Source of the DNA: Ochotona curzoniae
Lineage: Eukaryota > Chordata > Mammalia > Lagomorpha > Ochotonidae
Length of the DNA: 64,000 bases
Direction: 5' to 3'
Assembly: GCF_017591425.1 (NCBI RefSeq)
Contig: NW_024467120.1
Location: forward strand, 434,001 to 498,000
Both the position numbers and the translations under genes were made by a program. The notes under the pieces are model-generated. The model was given only the letters and a program-made list of their open reading frames with translations, made no database searches and was not told where the DNA came from. Shown here piece by piece: positions 34,864 through 45,559 of this stretch (the first letter of the stretch is position 1; each line of letters begins with the position of its first letter).

Positions 34864-37248
34864 GAAAAACATTTTTGCTCCAATGCCAGTATCATACTGA
34901 ATGGAGAAAAGCTAGAACCCTTCCCACTGCGATCTGGAACAAGACAAGGGTGCCCGCTATCACCACTGCTATTCAACATAGTCCTAGAGGTACTTGCAGA
35001 GGCCATAAGACAAGAAAAAGAAATCAAAGGCATACGTATAGGAAACGAAGAAGTCAAGCTTTCACTATATGCAGATGACATAATCCTGTACATAGAAAAA
35101 CCAGGAGACTCAATACAGAAACTGCTAGAACTTATACGAGAGTTTGGCAGAGTGGCGGGGTACAAAATTAACGAACGAAAATCAACAGCCATAGTGTACA
35201 CAAATAACACCAAGATGGAAGAAGATCTAACCAACAGGATACCATTCAAAATAGCAGAGAGAAGTATGAAGTATTTGGGAATAAATTTAACCAAAAGCGT
35301 AGGAGACCTATTCGAAGAAAACTACAAACTATTTAAAAAGGAAATTGAACAAAACCTCAAAAGATGGAATAACATCCCGTGCTCCTGGATAGGCAAAATC
35401 AATATCATTAAAATGTCTATACTACCACAAGCAATATACATTTTCAACGCAATTCCAATCAAATTGCCCAAAACATTCTTCACGGAACTGGATACAATGA
35501 TTCAAGAGTTCATCTGGAAACACAAAAAACCACGAATAGCTAGAACCATCCTGAAAAATAAGAAGTTAGCAGGGGGAATCACAATCCCGGACCTCTGGAC
35601 ATACTATAGAGCAGTGGTTATCAAAACAGCCTGGTACTGGCACAAAGACAGAAAGGAAGATCAATGGAATAGAATAGAAGCACCAAAAGGGAACCCACAC
35701 AAATACAGCCAATTAATCTTTGACAAAAAGACCAATGACAACTCAAGCAAGTGGGAAGGCCTCTTTAGTAAATGTTGTTGGGACAACTGGCTGATAGCCT
35801 GTAGAAACAAAAAGATAGACCCACATCTATCACCATACACTAAGATCCAATCTACATGGATAAAAGACCTAAACCTACATCCAGAAACCTTCAAACTCTT
35901 GCAGGAAAATGTAGGAAATACCCTGCAAGACCTAGGAGTAGGTTCCGACTTTCTAAGAAGGACACCAAAAGCAATAGCAGTTGAGAACAGAATAAACAAA
36001 TGGGACCTCATCAAACTAAGAAGCTTCTGTACAGCAAGGGAAACAATCAACAAAGTAAAAAAGCAACCCACAGAGTGGGAGAAGATCTTTGCACACAATA
36101 TAGGCGATAGGGGGCTAATTTCCAGGATATACAAAGAACTTCAAAACAACCAAAAAACCAAAACAAACAAACCACTCAAGAAATGGGCACGGGAAATGGG
36201 CAAACATTTCACAAAGGAACAAGTCCAAATGGCAAACAAACATATGAAAAAATGTTCCAGCTCCCTAGCAATAAGGGAAATCCAAATTAAAACATCGATG
36301 AGGTACCACCTAACACCAGTAAGATTGGCCCACATAAACAAGAACACCAACGACGCTTGCTGGCGAGGATGCGGGGAAAAGGGAACCCTACTCCACTGCT
36401 GGTGGAGCTGCAAATTGGTACAGCCTTTATGGAAATCAGTCTGGAGAACACTCAAACAACTCAAAATCTGCATACCATATGACCCAGCAATAGCACTCCT
36501 AGGAATATATCCAAAACACCTGTTTTACGACAAACCAACATGCATCCCTATGTTCATTGCAGCACAATCAGTAATTGCGAAAACATGGAAGCAACCGAAA
36601 TGCCCATCAGCAGAAGATTGGATAAGAAAGCTTTGGTTCATCTACTCCATGGAATACTACTCAGCTATTAAAAAAAACAAAATGCAGTTCTTTGTGGCTA
36701 AATGGGCACAACTGGAAACTATAATGCTAAGGGAAATGAGGGAATCCCAAAAGATTAGATACCACATGTTTGCCTTGATTTAACCTGTAATTTTTTGTTT
36801 GGTTGTTGGTTATTTTTTGAACCTGTCATTGATACTGTCTCAACCCAGATGTTTCGAAGAATGGAACTTGCATTATTTTTAACATATTGTCTACCCATTA
36901 CTATGTCAATTAATTCCATAATGTTGTATATTGATACTGAGGCCTTGTTGGGGCTTTTAACTGACTGGATCTTTACTCTGTTAGACCTATCTTCAGACCA
37001 TAGAAGGTCTCCCCAAGAGGCCACTGAACTTATCTGGACAATAAGACGCTGAACTTTATGCTAGGCATGTGTTTGCAAGCAATGAATCTCAACTGAACTT
37101 GAACTATGGTTATGCAACAAGGTGGAGGAATCCACCATGGGGGGAGGGGTATGGGAGGGGTGGGGGGCATCCCCAGCGCCTATAAAACTGTACTACATAA
37201 TACAATGTAAGCAACAATAAAAAAAAAAAAAAGAAAAACATTTTTGCT
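34864..37248 (+). mobile_element. 5'-truncated L1 with 16-bp target duplication
   Basis: L1 sequence runs from 34880 to an A-rich tail ending at 37232. The 16-mer GAAAAACATTTTTGCT occurs at 34864-34879 and perfectly at 37233-37248. This is the classic signature of target-primed reverse transcription. It contains the C-terminal half of ORF2, the 3' untranslated region with its G-rich stretch (37139-37168) and the A-tail. The perfect duplication and open frame make it the youngest L1 in the window. It cannot move by itself because the 5' region, ORF1 and the endonuclease are missing. Confidence 0.95.
34880..36783 (+). pseudogene. L1 ORF2 remnant: reverse transcriptase to C-terminus
   Basis: ORF2p nicks target DNA and copies L1 RNA. 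The endonuclease and the first part of the reverse transcriptase are lost here. What remains is one uninterrupted frame of about 634 residues. It contains [17 protein letters not shown], the catalytic YADD box (35068-35079), the thumb region and the C-terminal cysteine-rich motif (CWRGCG ... LLHCWWSC, about 36356-36412), and ends at the TAA at 36781-36783. The length is roughly half of a mammalian ORF2p. It is preceded by unrelated flanking codons in the same frame (34744-34879), which are not part of L1. Confidence 0.93.
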
Positions 37249-38649
37249 GCTTTTGCTGATTGCAAATACTTTAAAGGGTAGAGAATATATTTTCCCTATC
37301 TTTGTATCCTGAGACTTTAATAATAAATATTCTGTTATACTAACTTGAGAGCTAATTTCTAAGGAAACTATAATTGAAAACCCTTCAGTGAACAAATCAT
37401 TATTTTGCTTCAGGAACTGTAAATTAGATGATTTTCTTATCTCATTGAATTTTCACTACTGTTCTGTGAGGTATTTTGTTCTTTCTCCCAGATTGGTCTT
37501 GGAAACAAAGAGATTTAGAAAAAAAATAAAAATATTGAACTTAAATTGCCTAGAGTCACACTACTTGTCAGTAACAGAACTAAAATGTTCATATTTTAGG
37601 TCTGTCTAATGTTTAAGTACAAATTCCTTGCTTTTTATTTTTGTCCTTGTATATGTTGAAGTTTTTCAAAAGTGATCACCTACCCATTCCCTATGTATGG
37701 TTTAAGTACATGTTCACAAGTGTGGAGTTAAAATGAACCCAACTGAATAAGTAAACAAGGTAAGTCTATAGGAGTCAATTATTTGCTCTAGTTTAAGTGT
37801 TAGCATTAGGAAGAACATAGTTATTTAGAATAGAGTGTAACATTTTAAAGTACATTTATTGATGAAGAATTCATGGAAATGTTGTTTAGGTTTTGAATTT
37901 TATATGCAAATTTAAATGAAATTTTTACTATATGCCTATCTATAAAGCAGCTAGTGACAGTACCTTAATACTTTGCTTTATTTATGAGAGTAACAATCAT
38001 ATTATAGGACATTTGAAAACAAAAAAGAACTAATTGTAATCTCTTTACCTATATTCATTTAAGGTACATTTTGTTCTTTCCTAATCAACTTTCAAATGCA
38101 AAGTTTGTTGTCCTGATTTAATGGCACAGCATTACTTAGCCTTTCCACATGTTACATGGAAACTATAAATTATTGTTTTAATGCCTATATAGTTCACCTG
38201 CTTGTGACACTGCACTGTAATATAATTTGATAGAGAAGGGGGAAAAGAGAAAAAGAAGTTATGCATTACATTATTTTGCTTTACTTTAAAAGCAATAAAT
38301 TTGACTTTATTTTTATTGATATGCAAACCAATGAGCAGAGAAGCTAAGTAACTTGTTCAAAGTTATGCATGTAGTAAATTATACAGCTAGTAAAATAGTC
38401 AAAATCTGAGAGGCTTCGGAGGACATGTGTTTCCCATCGTATGTTGCATTGGCTCTATATGTCATCTCTTGGATGTTTGTAAAACCCCCAAGTGTCCCAA
38501 TCACACAAATATCCAGTTATGCTAAAAGTGATTAGATGCTTGGTAATTGACAGCTTTAAGCAAAGGATGAGGGAAATAAAAAAGATAATGATTAGAATGA
38601 AAATTTCAATTGCTTAAATACTATGTTTTAAATACATTTATGTCTTATT
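37249..38649. other. Repeat-free A/T-rich DNA
   Basis: About 1.4 kb without recognisable repeats or exons, unusual for this window. It could include conserved non-coding sequence, but I have no direct evidence. Confidence 0.45.
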
Positions 38650-38788
38650 TCATATGCAGATTTATAGAGAGAAAAGACAGAAAGAAAAGGTCTTCCATCC
38701 CATGGTTCACTCCCCAAATGGCCACAACAGCCTGAGTTGAGCCAGGCAAAACCAGAAGCCTCTTCTAGGTCTCCCACGTAGACGCACT
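38650..38788 (-). mobile_element. Truncated C-repeat SINE
   Basis: Reverse tail and body (CAGATTTATAGAGAGAAAAG to GGTCTCCCACGTAGACGCAC). It stops abruptly near 38788, with no head. Confidence 0.8.
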
Positions 38789-39837
38789 CCCTGTGTCCTG
38801 ATCTTTCTTCACAAGGTCATTACACCTCGGGTCCAGGGCTCCTCAGAGGGATCAAACCCCTAGCCATCAAGGACACTACACATGACAAAGTTATCCACCA
38901 GAATTGGAGAAATAAACTTTTTCCACACAGGCAAAAGCCAAATGAAGTCATCCCCACTATATGAACACTCCCTCTTTAAAGGTATACTAACTATTTGCTA
39001 TACTATACTATACCTATTTAAAGGTATACTACATTAGAAGTAAAAACCAAAATAAAACAACAATACAGTGAGTTCACTGCCACTTGTGAACATCATCTCA
39101 CACTGGAGTGACACTTCAAGTCCTGATAACTCTGACTCCAAATATACATTAAATGTTTAATTGAGGAAAGCATTCTTATTTCTTTAGAGAATATTTTACA
39201 TTTGCCTAGCATATGAAAACTAAGCTTTCCTAAAAACCTGTAAAAATTTTAAATAAATCTAGCTTTTACATAAATGTTCATTACATGCCTGTGGAACATA
39301 ATACATGTTTGATATTAAATACAACTCTTCACAGATTAATGTAAAATATTACTACTAATAATAATGTTGGTTTTGAAACTTATCAGGTGATTATCTGGGT
39401 AAAATCTCAGTTACAAATTAGAATGTGGAATTATTGATGTTGAGATTTACATGGATATCTTGTACTCAAACCAGTGCTACCGAATCACACCCTGATCCTA
39501 GACTTATCTTCTTTTTGTAACTTTAATGTGCTCAAATTCAATAGCTGTTTCTATTCATTTTAAATTCTACAATGGCAAGAATGCTCAAATTATTCATGTC
39601 AGGGTCTGTGTCTGGCATGTAAAAGGGTTATAGTGTATTAGTAAATAAAGTCAAGCCATTTTAACTATATAAATCTCACTTAAAATTTAATAAATGCAAT
39701 TGAATATTATGGGGTAATTTTAAAATGTAAAATACATCATTGTATATTCTAGGAGACTTTAAAAGACATGTATTCAAAACAAATCCAGTTATCACACTAA
39801 AATGTCACTCTTATTTTTAAGATACTAGTTTATTTCT
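38789..39837. other. Unassigned A/T-rich DNA
   Basis: A small direct repeat, AAAGGTATACTA, occurs near 38980 and again near 39020. No gene seen. Confidence 0.45.
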
Positions 39838-40013
39838 TTTTTTTTTAATATTATTATTCAAAAGAGACAGAAAAAGATTTCTCACTTACTGACTTGTTCC
39901 CTAAATATTTGATGTAATCAGGGTGGCAGGAATCTACTTACTTAAGCTATTTCTCTTGGTGACCAAATTCCTAGGGAGTTTTATTTAGTAGTGGATCTAG
40001 AACTCCATCCCAC
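39838..40013 (-). mobile_element. Decayed C-repeat SINE
   Basis: Reverse copy recognisable mainly by its tail (TATTATTATTCAAAAGAGAC) and TTCCCTAAATATTTGATG. Low preservation. Confidence 0.55.
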
Positions 40014-40017
40014 CCTC

Positions 40018-40208
40018 TGGGGCTGACATGGAGGTGTAGCAAGCTAGTCCTCCTCCTGTGGCACCACATCCCATGTGGGCAATGCATTGTGTCCTAGCTG
40101 CTTCACTTCCAGTGAATTCTCTGATCATGACCTTGGAAAATAGTGGAGGATAGATGTGGGCCCCATACCCATATGGCAGAAGCTTCTGGCTCCCAGCTTT
40201 GAAACAAC
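40018..40208 (+). mobile_element. C-repeat SINE, twin of 41440-41745
   Basis: Forward copy truncated in the body. It matches the copy at 41440 far more closely than other SINEs match each other, sharing for instance GGGGCTGACATGGAGGTGTA and CTAGTCCTCCTCCTGTGGCA. Confidence 0.88.
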
Positions 40209-40214
40209 TGAGGC

Positions 40215-40475
40215 CTTCTTTCTGCCGATTCACTCATCAAATGGCTGCAAAGCTTAGGACTGGACTAGTTCAAAGCCAGGATCCAGGAGCGTCTTTCAAG
40301 TCTCCCATGTGGTGCAGGGTCCTAAGGACTTCAGACAACTTCTGCTGCCTTCCCAGCCATATAAGTAGGAAGCTGGATCAGAACTGGAGCAGCCAGAACT
40401 TGTACAGGAGTCCATATGAGATGTCAGTATTGCATGTGGCAGCTTTACCTGCTACACCATAACACTGACCCCTCA
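40215..40475 (-). mobile_element. C-repeat SINE facing the preceding copy
   Basis: Reverse copy: GATTCACTCATCAAATGGCT, AAGTCTCCCATGTGGTGCAG, GTCCATATGAGATGTCAGTA. It starts where the forward SINE stops, forming an inverted pair. Confidence 0.82.
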
Positions 40476-41439
40476 GACTTTCACTATTTCAGAAACAATC
40501 ATCCTATTTCTTTCAGCTGGTTAATGAGTACTACGCAACAATAGTGATCGTCCCAGTCACAGAGGTCCCAGACACACAGATATCTTTCCATTCAATAAAG
40601 GCTCTATCAAAAAATCCTTTATTAAAAACAAGAAAAGAAATATCACAAAAAGTGACAGTTTGTGCAGGACAGAAAAAAAATACTGCCAAGCACATATATA
40701 TGATTCATAAAGACAAACTAGGTTTATCTTGTTTTTTAGTGCTTGCTCTGAATAGAAATTAAAAAAAAAAAAACTGCTTTTGTGATCTCATGCAAGCATC
40801 ATAGACTTTGATAAAGTCTTCAGAGCTTGAAGAGGTGAGAAAAGCAAGCCTGTATTCTATGTATTCCAAGACGTGCTTGCTTTATATAATGCCATTGAGT
40901 ACAAAGTGGCAACAGGTACAGTTAGGGTGATGTAACATAGATCCCAGGGTGGACACAAAGTCAAGACCCAAGTGCACTTACAGAGGGATGTTCCCAATCT
41001 CAGAAATCTCTCACTTAGTGTGCATATGGATGTAGTGAAGACACCACAACATCCATTGTGTACTATGTAATGGGAACAGGCCCACACAATGTTGTCCTAA
41101 AAGCCACTATGACACCAATCACAACGGAATGTAACAGCCACATGAAACATTTTGGGGCTGGGGTTGTTAACACAGCTCAGGCTGTGATTGCATCAATGGT
41201 CTCCCAGGAGCATCTCACAAAGTGAATGAGGACAGGAATTCTGGTTACCCCCATGGCACACAGAGCTGTTAACTGACAATTCCTGCTAATTATATATGGG
41301 AAGAGTGTATTCTGTTCTTTACACACTAAGACCAAATTATAGCTTTTTCAATAGCTTCAGTCACACTGGATAGTGCCATGCTGTAGTAGGCCAACGACCT
41401 AAGACCAACATCATCCATTCCATCAAAATACTACCTTCC
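40476..41439. other. Unassigned DNA with a possible SINE head scrap
   Basis: GGGGCTGGGGTTGTTAACAC at about 41153 resembles a forward SINE head. The rest, including 76 open minus-strand codons at 41087-40857, is unrecognised. Confidence 0.4.
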
Positions 41440-41745
41440 TGGGGCTGACATGGAGGTGTAGCAAGCTAGTCCTCCTCCTGTGGCACCACATCCCATGTGG
41501 GCAATGCATTGTGCCCTAGCTGCTTCACTTCCAATGCAGCTCTCTGATTATGGCCTTGGAAAATAGTGGAGGATAGATGTGGGCCCCATACCCATATGGC
41601 AGAAATTCCTTGCTCCCAGCTTTGGACCAGCTGAACCCTGGCAATCATGGCCATTTGGGGAATAAACCAGCAGATGAACACCTCTCTTCTGTCTATATTC
41701 TCTATAAATTTTCCTTTCAAATAAAAATAAATAAATCTTAAAAAA
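41440..41745 (+). mobile_element. Full-length C-repeat SINE, twin of 40018-40208
   Basis: Forward copy with head GGGGCTGACATGGAGGTG, body and tail AATAAAAATAAATAAATC. It belongs to the same subfamily or duplication as the copy 1.4 kb to the left. Confidence 0.9.
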
Positions 41746-42159
41746 TAAATCTCATTTTCCTATCTGATAATTTTTCAATATTTTCTCCATTGAGTGTTCT
41801 GAAGACATCTCCTTCAATTCTAAGCCAATTTTCTAAGATCCCAAGTTTTTGTCTTTTTGGTGCATTCCTTGCTGAATTCTAGCAGCCACAGAATCTTTGT
41901 GAAGAAATTCTCCACAATGGGAGTGGATTTGCTCAGAGTTGGGTAGAAAAGCCTGGACTGCCACATATGGAGACACACAAGTCTTGCATCCATCATGATG
42001 GTTCAGCTGACCACACAGATCAGAAATGTTAAGTCCTCGATCCTCCTACAATCCCAGGCCATTGTTTCTTGACTTGACTGATTGGAAGCGAGAAGGGTAG
42101 CTTATGTCACTTAGTCAAAGTAGAGCTTTCTGCATCTTTTAGTTTTATTTATTTTTTTA
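41746..42159. other. Unassigned DNA
   Basis: No confident repeat or exon. Confidence 0.4.
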
Positions 42160-42487
42160 ATTTTTGAAAAGATTCATTTACTTATTTTAAAAGCAGAGTT
42201 AAAGAGAAAGAGAAGGAGGAGCAGAAGGGAAGATTTCCTTGTGTTGCTTATTTTCCAAATGGTTGCAACAGTCAGGGCTATACCAAGCTGAAACCAGGAG
42301 CCTGAGGCTTCTTGTAGGTCTGCCATGTGGACACAGTGGTCCACGCATGTGGACTATGTTTTGATGATTTCCGCAGTGCAATAGCATGGAGCTGGATAAA
42401 AACTGGATCAGTAAGGACTCGAATTGCCACCCATATAGGATGCTGGCACTGTTGCAGTGGCTTAACTCATTATGCGACATACCACCT
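42160..42487 (-). mobile_element. Old C-repeat SINE
   Basis: Reverse copy with GAAAAGATTCATTTACTTAT, GGTCTGCCATGTGGACACAG, GCCACCCATATAGGATGCTG. Near full length but diverged. Confidence 0.8.
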
Positions 42488-42489
42488 CC

Positions 42490-42690
42490 CTTTTTAAAAA
42501 GATTTACTTACCTATTTATTTATTTATACTTGAAAGACATATTTTTATAGAGAGAGAAGGGAAGAAAGAGGAGGATTTCCATCTGCTAGTTTACTCCCAA
42601 AATGGTTGCAATGGCTGGAGGCAAGCCGAAGCCAGGAGCTGGGAGCCGTTTCAGGACTCCCATGTAGGTACCAGGGACCCAAGGACTTTA
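42490..42690 (-). mobile_element. Truncated C-repeat SINE
   Basis: Reverse copy directly behind the last one, tail to mid-body (AAAAAGATTTACTTACCTAT to AGGGACCCAAGGACTTTAGC). The head is missing. Confidence 0.8.
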
Positions 42691-43178
42691 GCCACAGCTT
42701 CAGTGGCATCAGGAATTCTGAGATTTACAGAAGGCTAAATCTCTGAGCCCCACTACTTCCATTATGGACCTTCATTGTGACAGATGCCCAGATATCAGTG
42801 TTGAACCTTCTGAAGAGACCTTAGATTATCATGAAGAATTAGACCTGATATTCTGCTTTTACTTATTTGTGGTTTAGGCAGATGAGAATCTTTTGAAATC
42901 CTGCCAAGGAAACTTACATTGCTGGTAACCACCATCAGTCTTCATTGTTTTTCTCCAGTAGATGTACTTGTGAAATCTCCTTTATCTTGTGGCTTCTCTT
43001 TCTACTACTCCTCACATCTCTGAGATATCGCATCCCTAGCCCATTCTCATAGTTGTGCCCTATTGAATTAATCATTGGAGAAAATACTTATTGTTGTACC
43101 ACCACATGTTAAGGGTGTTTGCTATTGCATTTACTGTAGATGGCCAGTAAAGAATCCAGATTAAAAATTCTGCTTTAC
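42691..43178. other. Unassigned DNA
   Basis: No confident repeat or exon. Confidence 0.45.
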
Positions 43179-43293
43179 ATCATCTTTCGGGCCTTTGGCT
43201 ATGATCAAGTATAAATTCTCATTTATAGTTCCCTTTCTTGAAGCACTTCTAGCACCAATGATTGTTTGTGAGGTTTTCTAAAAAAAAAAAAAA
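43179..43293 (+). pseudogene. U2 snRNA-like 5' fragment joined to an A-tailed segment
   Basis: 43179-43230 matches the 5' end of U2 spliceosomal RNA (CGGGCCTTTGGCTATGATCA with AAGTATAAATTCT, against the family's CGGCCTTTTGGCTAAGATCA text) with scattered changes. After about 50 bases U2 similarity stops and an unrelated stretch ends in 13 A residues (about 43281-43293). This could be a chimeric retrocopy made by template switching. No clear target duplication is visible. It cannot be a working U2 gene. Confidence 0.5.
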
Positions 43294-43549
43294 GGACTCA
43301 AAACAGCAACTTGTACACAGGAAATTTATTGGAGAGTGATGTTAGGAACTATACTTCTGGTGCACAGAGTAAAATAAGAACTTTGCAAGAGAAATCGAAT
43401 TGTTTTGGATGTGCGGGGAACATGTCAGTAAAGCCCAGAGGATCTATGGGAGCTGGCAGGGCTCCTCAGACTTTTCCTGAGTGAGGAAGAACCCTATGTC
43501 TCACAATAACCAAGGAAAAGGCACTACATTATGGAAGTTAAATTTCTTA
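43294..43549. other. Unassigned DNA
   Basis: Flank between the U2-like fragment and the LTR insertion. Confidence 0.5.
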
Positions 43550-43905
43550 GTTGAGTGTTGGCAACGCCTGCGTCACCGTGTACCCTGAGCCAAGTGGAGG
43601 AACTAGGCTTATGAGACAGACAAAACAGACAATACACAGTGGATCATTCTTGTGAAGAGAATGCCAGTTTATTCAAAGTCAAGCTGCATCTTTATAGTCT
43701 GCTTGGCCCCTCCCAGCACTTTCCCAATGCTCAAGCAACACCTAAGCTCCCCCAAGGGCATGTAAAAAGGGGAAGCAGGAAGGAGGGAACTTGCAGTCAA
43801 GCCAGGGGCTAAATGTATCAGGCCAAGATTGCCCATCCTGTTATACCTTGAAAAACAAGCAAGGCTGTGGAGTTAACCCTTGGGAGACCAGGGCCTACAG
43901 TTGAG
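43550..43905 (-). mobile_element. Solo retroviral LTR with 6-bp target duplication
   Basis: A 344-bp element (43556-43899) starting TGTTGG and ending CCTACA, that is TG...CA in either direction, is flanked by a perfect GTTGAG duplication (43550-43555 and 43900-43905). Read on the minus strand it has a TATAAA box (about 43691-43697) and, close downstream, an AATAAA polyadenylation signal (about 43668-43673). That gives it the U3-R-U5 order of an LTR. No internal retroviral sequence remains, so it is a solo LTR left by recombination. A 6-bp duplication is usual for class II (betaretrovirus-like) elements. Which family it belongs to is unknown to me. Confidence 0.85.
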
Positions 43906-44205
43906 GTCAGTTCCTGGGGAGATTCTCAACTATGAGGCTCAGCAGGGAACATTTAGAGCTGATGAATACACCAGTTATGAAGAGGGATGTGAGTGAAACT
44001 CAAAGAATTCACCATCTGAATTCTGACAGTATGTGTTACTTGTTTGCCTGTTTGTTTTCATAAGGAGGACCTATTGATTAATATTCCGCTTATACTTTTG
44101 CTGCTCTAATATAAAATACAACATGAGCTATGAGAGCATATGAAAGAAATTACTTAAACTGGTGTTGAAAGAAAAATAAAAGAAGAATCAAGAGGAGCAA
44201 ATGTG
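43906..44205. other. Unassigned DNA
   Basis: Between the LTR and the inverted repeat. No gene seen. Confidence 0.45.
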
Positions 44206-44716
44206 AAGCCACATCTTGAAAGATGTGTTTATAACATAGGCAAGAATATGGTACAGTTCATAAGATGCATAAATAAAAATACATGGTGATTTCAGAGAAA
44301 CTCTAAGAACAAAACTGGACAGAAGATATATGTCAACTGAACATTATGCAGGGATTTTAGCATAGTAAGGTCACTGGCTGATAACTAGGAAGACCAGATG
44401 GATATTAAGACTCAAGGCTGGATTGATTCCCCACTAAAGGCGAAGAAGCTTCATGGTGAGGGAGGATGGGGAGAGGTTCCAGCAGCTTATAATCCCAAGG
44501 AACTATAAGACAGGGTGTTCCCTCAACAGATACCACTCCTCACGCAGTTCCAGGTTATGAGCACAACAAGCTCAGTCAGCAGCAGCCAGGCCAGGATCTT
44601 CCAGTAATTGTTTCTGGCTCCGGCAAGTAGTTTCTCAAAGGATTGTTCACTACACATCCTATGAACCATACCATATTCTTGCCTATTTTGTAAACATATC
44701 TTTCAAAATGTGGCTT
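44206..44716. repeat. Inverted repeat, 59-bp arms, about 394-bp centre
   Basis: 44206-44264 and the reverse complement of 44659-44716 agree at about 52 of 59 positions, including an unbroken ATAGGCAAGAATATGGTA. Similarity fades quickly on both sides. The central part has no long open frame. It could be an old non-autonomous DNA transposon with long terminal inverted repeats, or a local inverted duplication. Confidence 0.8.
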
Positions 44717-44949
44717 GATTAGTAAAGTGAATACATTTCAGTAGCACACCAGTGGGTTTCATCGTTGGCACTCCATTTCCTGTAGAGTGAACACCATGAC
44801 AAAACACTGTACTTGACAAGAGAGAGGAGTGGGGAAGAAAAAAGAGAAGGGGGCATCTAAGGGATAGTCACTGTCAACATGAATTGACATTAAAACAATA
44901 GAAGAATTTTGACAATTTTAAATTTCCCACATGTTAAATATAAAAACTG
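44717..44949. other. Unassigned DNA
   Basis: No feature seen. Confidence 0.45.
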
Positions 44950-45255
44950 CACAGTTGGTGCTGTAGTGTAGTCACAGCTTTTAGAAAAGCCAGGACTTTC
45001 AATTTTGGCATCTGAAAGGGATGCCAGCTTGAATCTGCGCTGTTCTACTTTTTATCCAACTTCTTATTAATGCATCTTGGGTTCCTGCACCCACATGGGA
45101 GATCTGGAAGTAGCTCCTGGCTCTGGTTTGAGTTTGGCCCAGCTCTGGCCATTGTGACCATCTGGGGAGTGAACCAATGAATGAAAGATCTCTCTCTCTC
45201 TCTTTTTCTCTCTAAGTCTGCCTATCAATAAATAAATAAATCTTTTTTTAAAAAA
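44950..45255 (+). mobile_element. Old C-repeat SINE
   Basis: Forward copy: CAGTTGGTGCTGTAGTGTAG head, CACCCACATGGGAGATCTGG, GGGGAGTGAACCAATGAATG, AATAAATAAATAAATC tail. A segment in the middle is lost. Confidence 0.82.
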
Positions 45256-45559
45256 ATACACATGACAACATAAAAATTATGCATTGTCTTTCTCAATGAT
45301 TATTTCCATTAAGAATCTTAATGGAGAAATGATTTTAATGTTCTACACTGTGGCTATCATCCACACTTTCAGGATGATGCATTTATTTAAGACAACAGAT
45401 TTTATACCCCAAATAAGAAATCAGATGTCACACAAAGGCTTTCATTAATTCTTACCTTATGTGAACCTAGCAGAGAAGACACATTCCAGGAAATAGGAGA
45501 AGACAGAGCAACAGCAGAGAGGTACCTGGAGACTGATAGACTCAGGAAAGGAGTGGACA
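45256..45559. other. Unassigned DNA
   Basis: No feature seen. Confidence 0.45.

Noticed and set aside
34744..34879. N-terminal 45 codons of the long frame containing the L1 ORF2 part
   Set aside because: They lie outside the L1 and include the 5' copy of its target duplication. The continuous frame across the junction is accidental.
40857..41087. Minus-strand frame that might be a processed gene
   Set aside because: 76 codons only, no recognised family, and no A-tail or start context.
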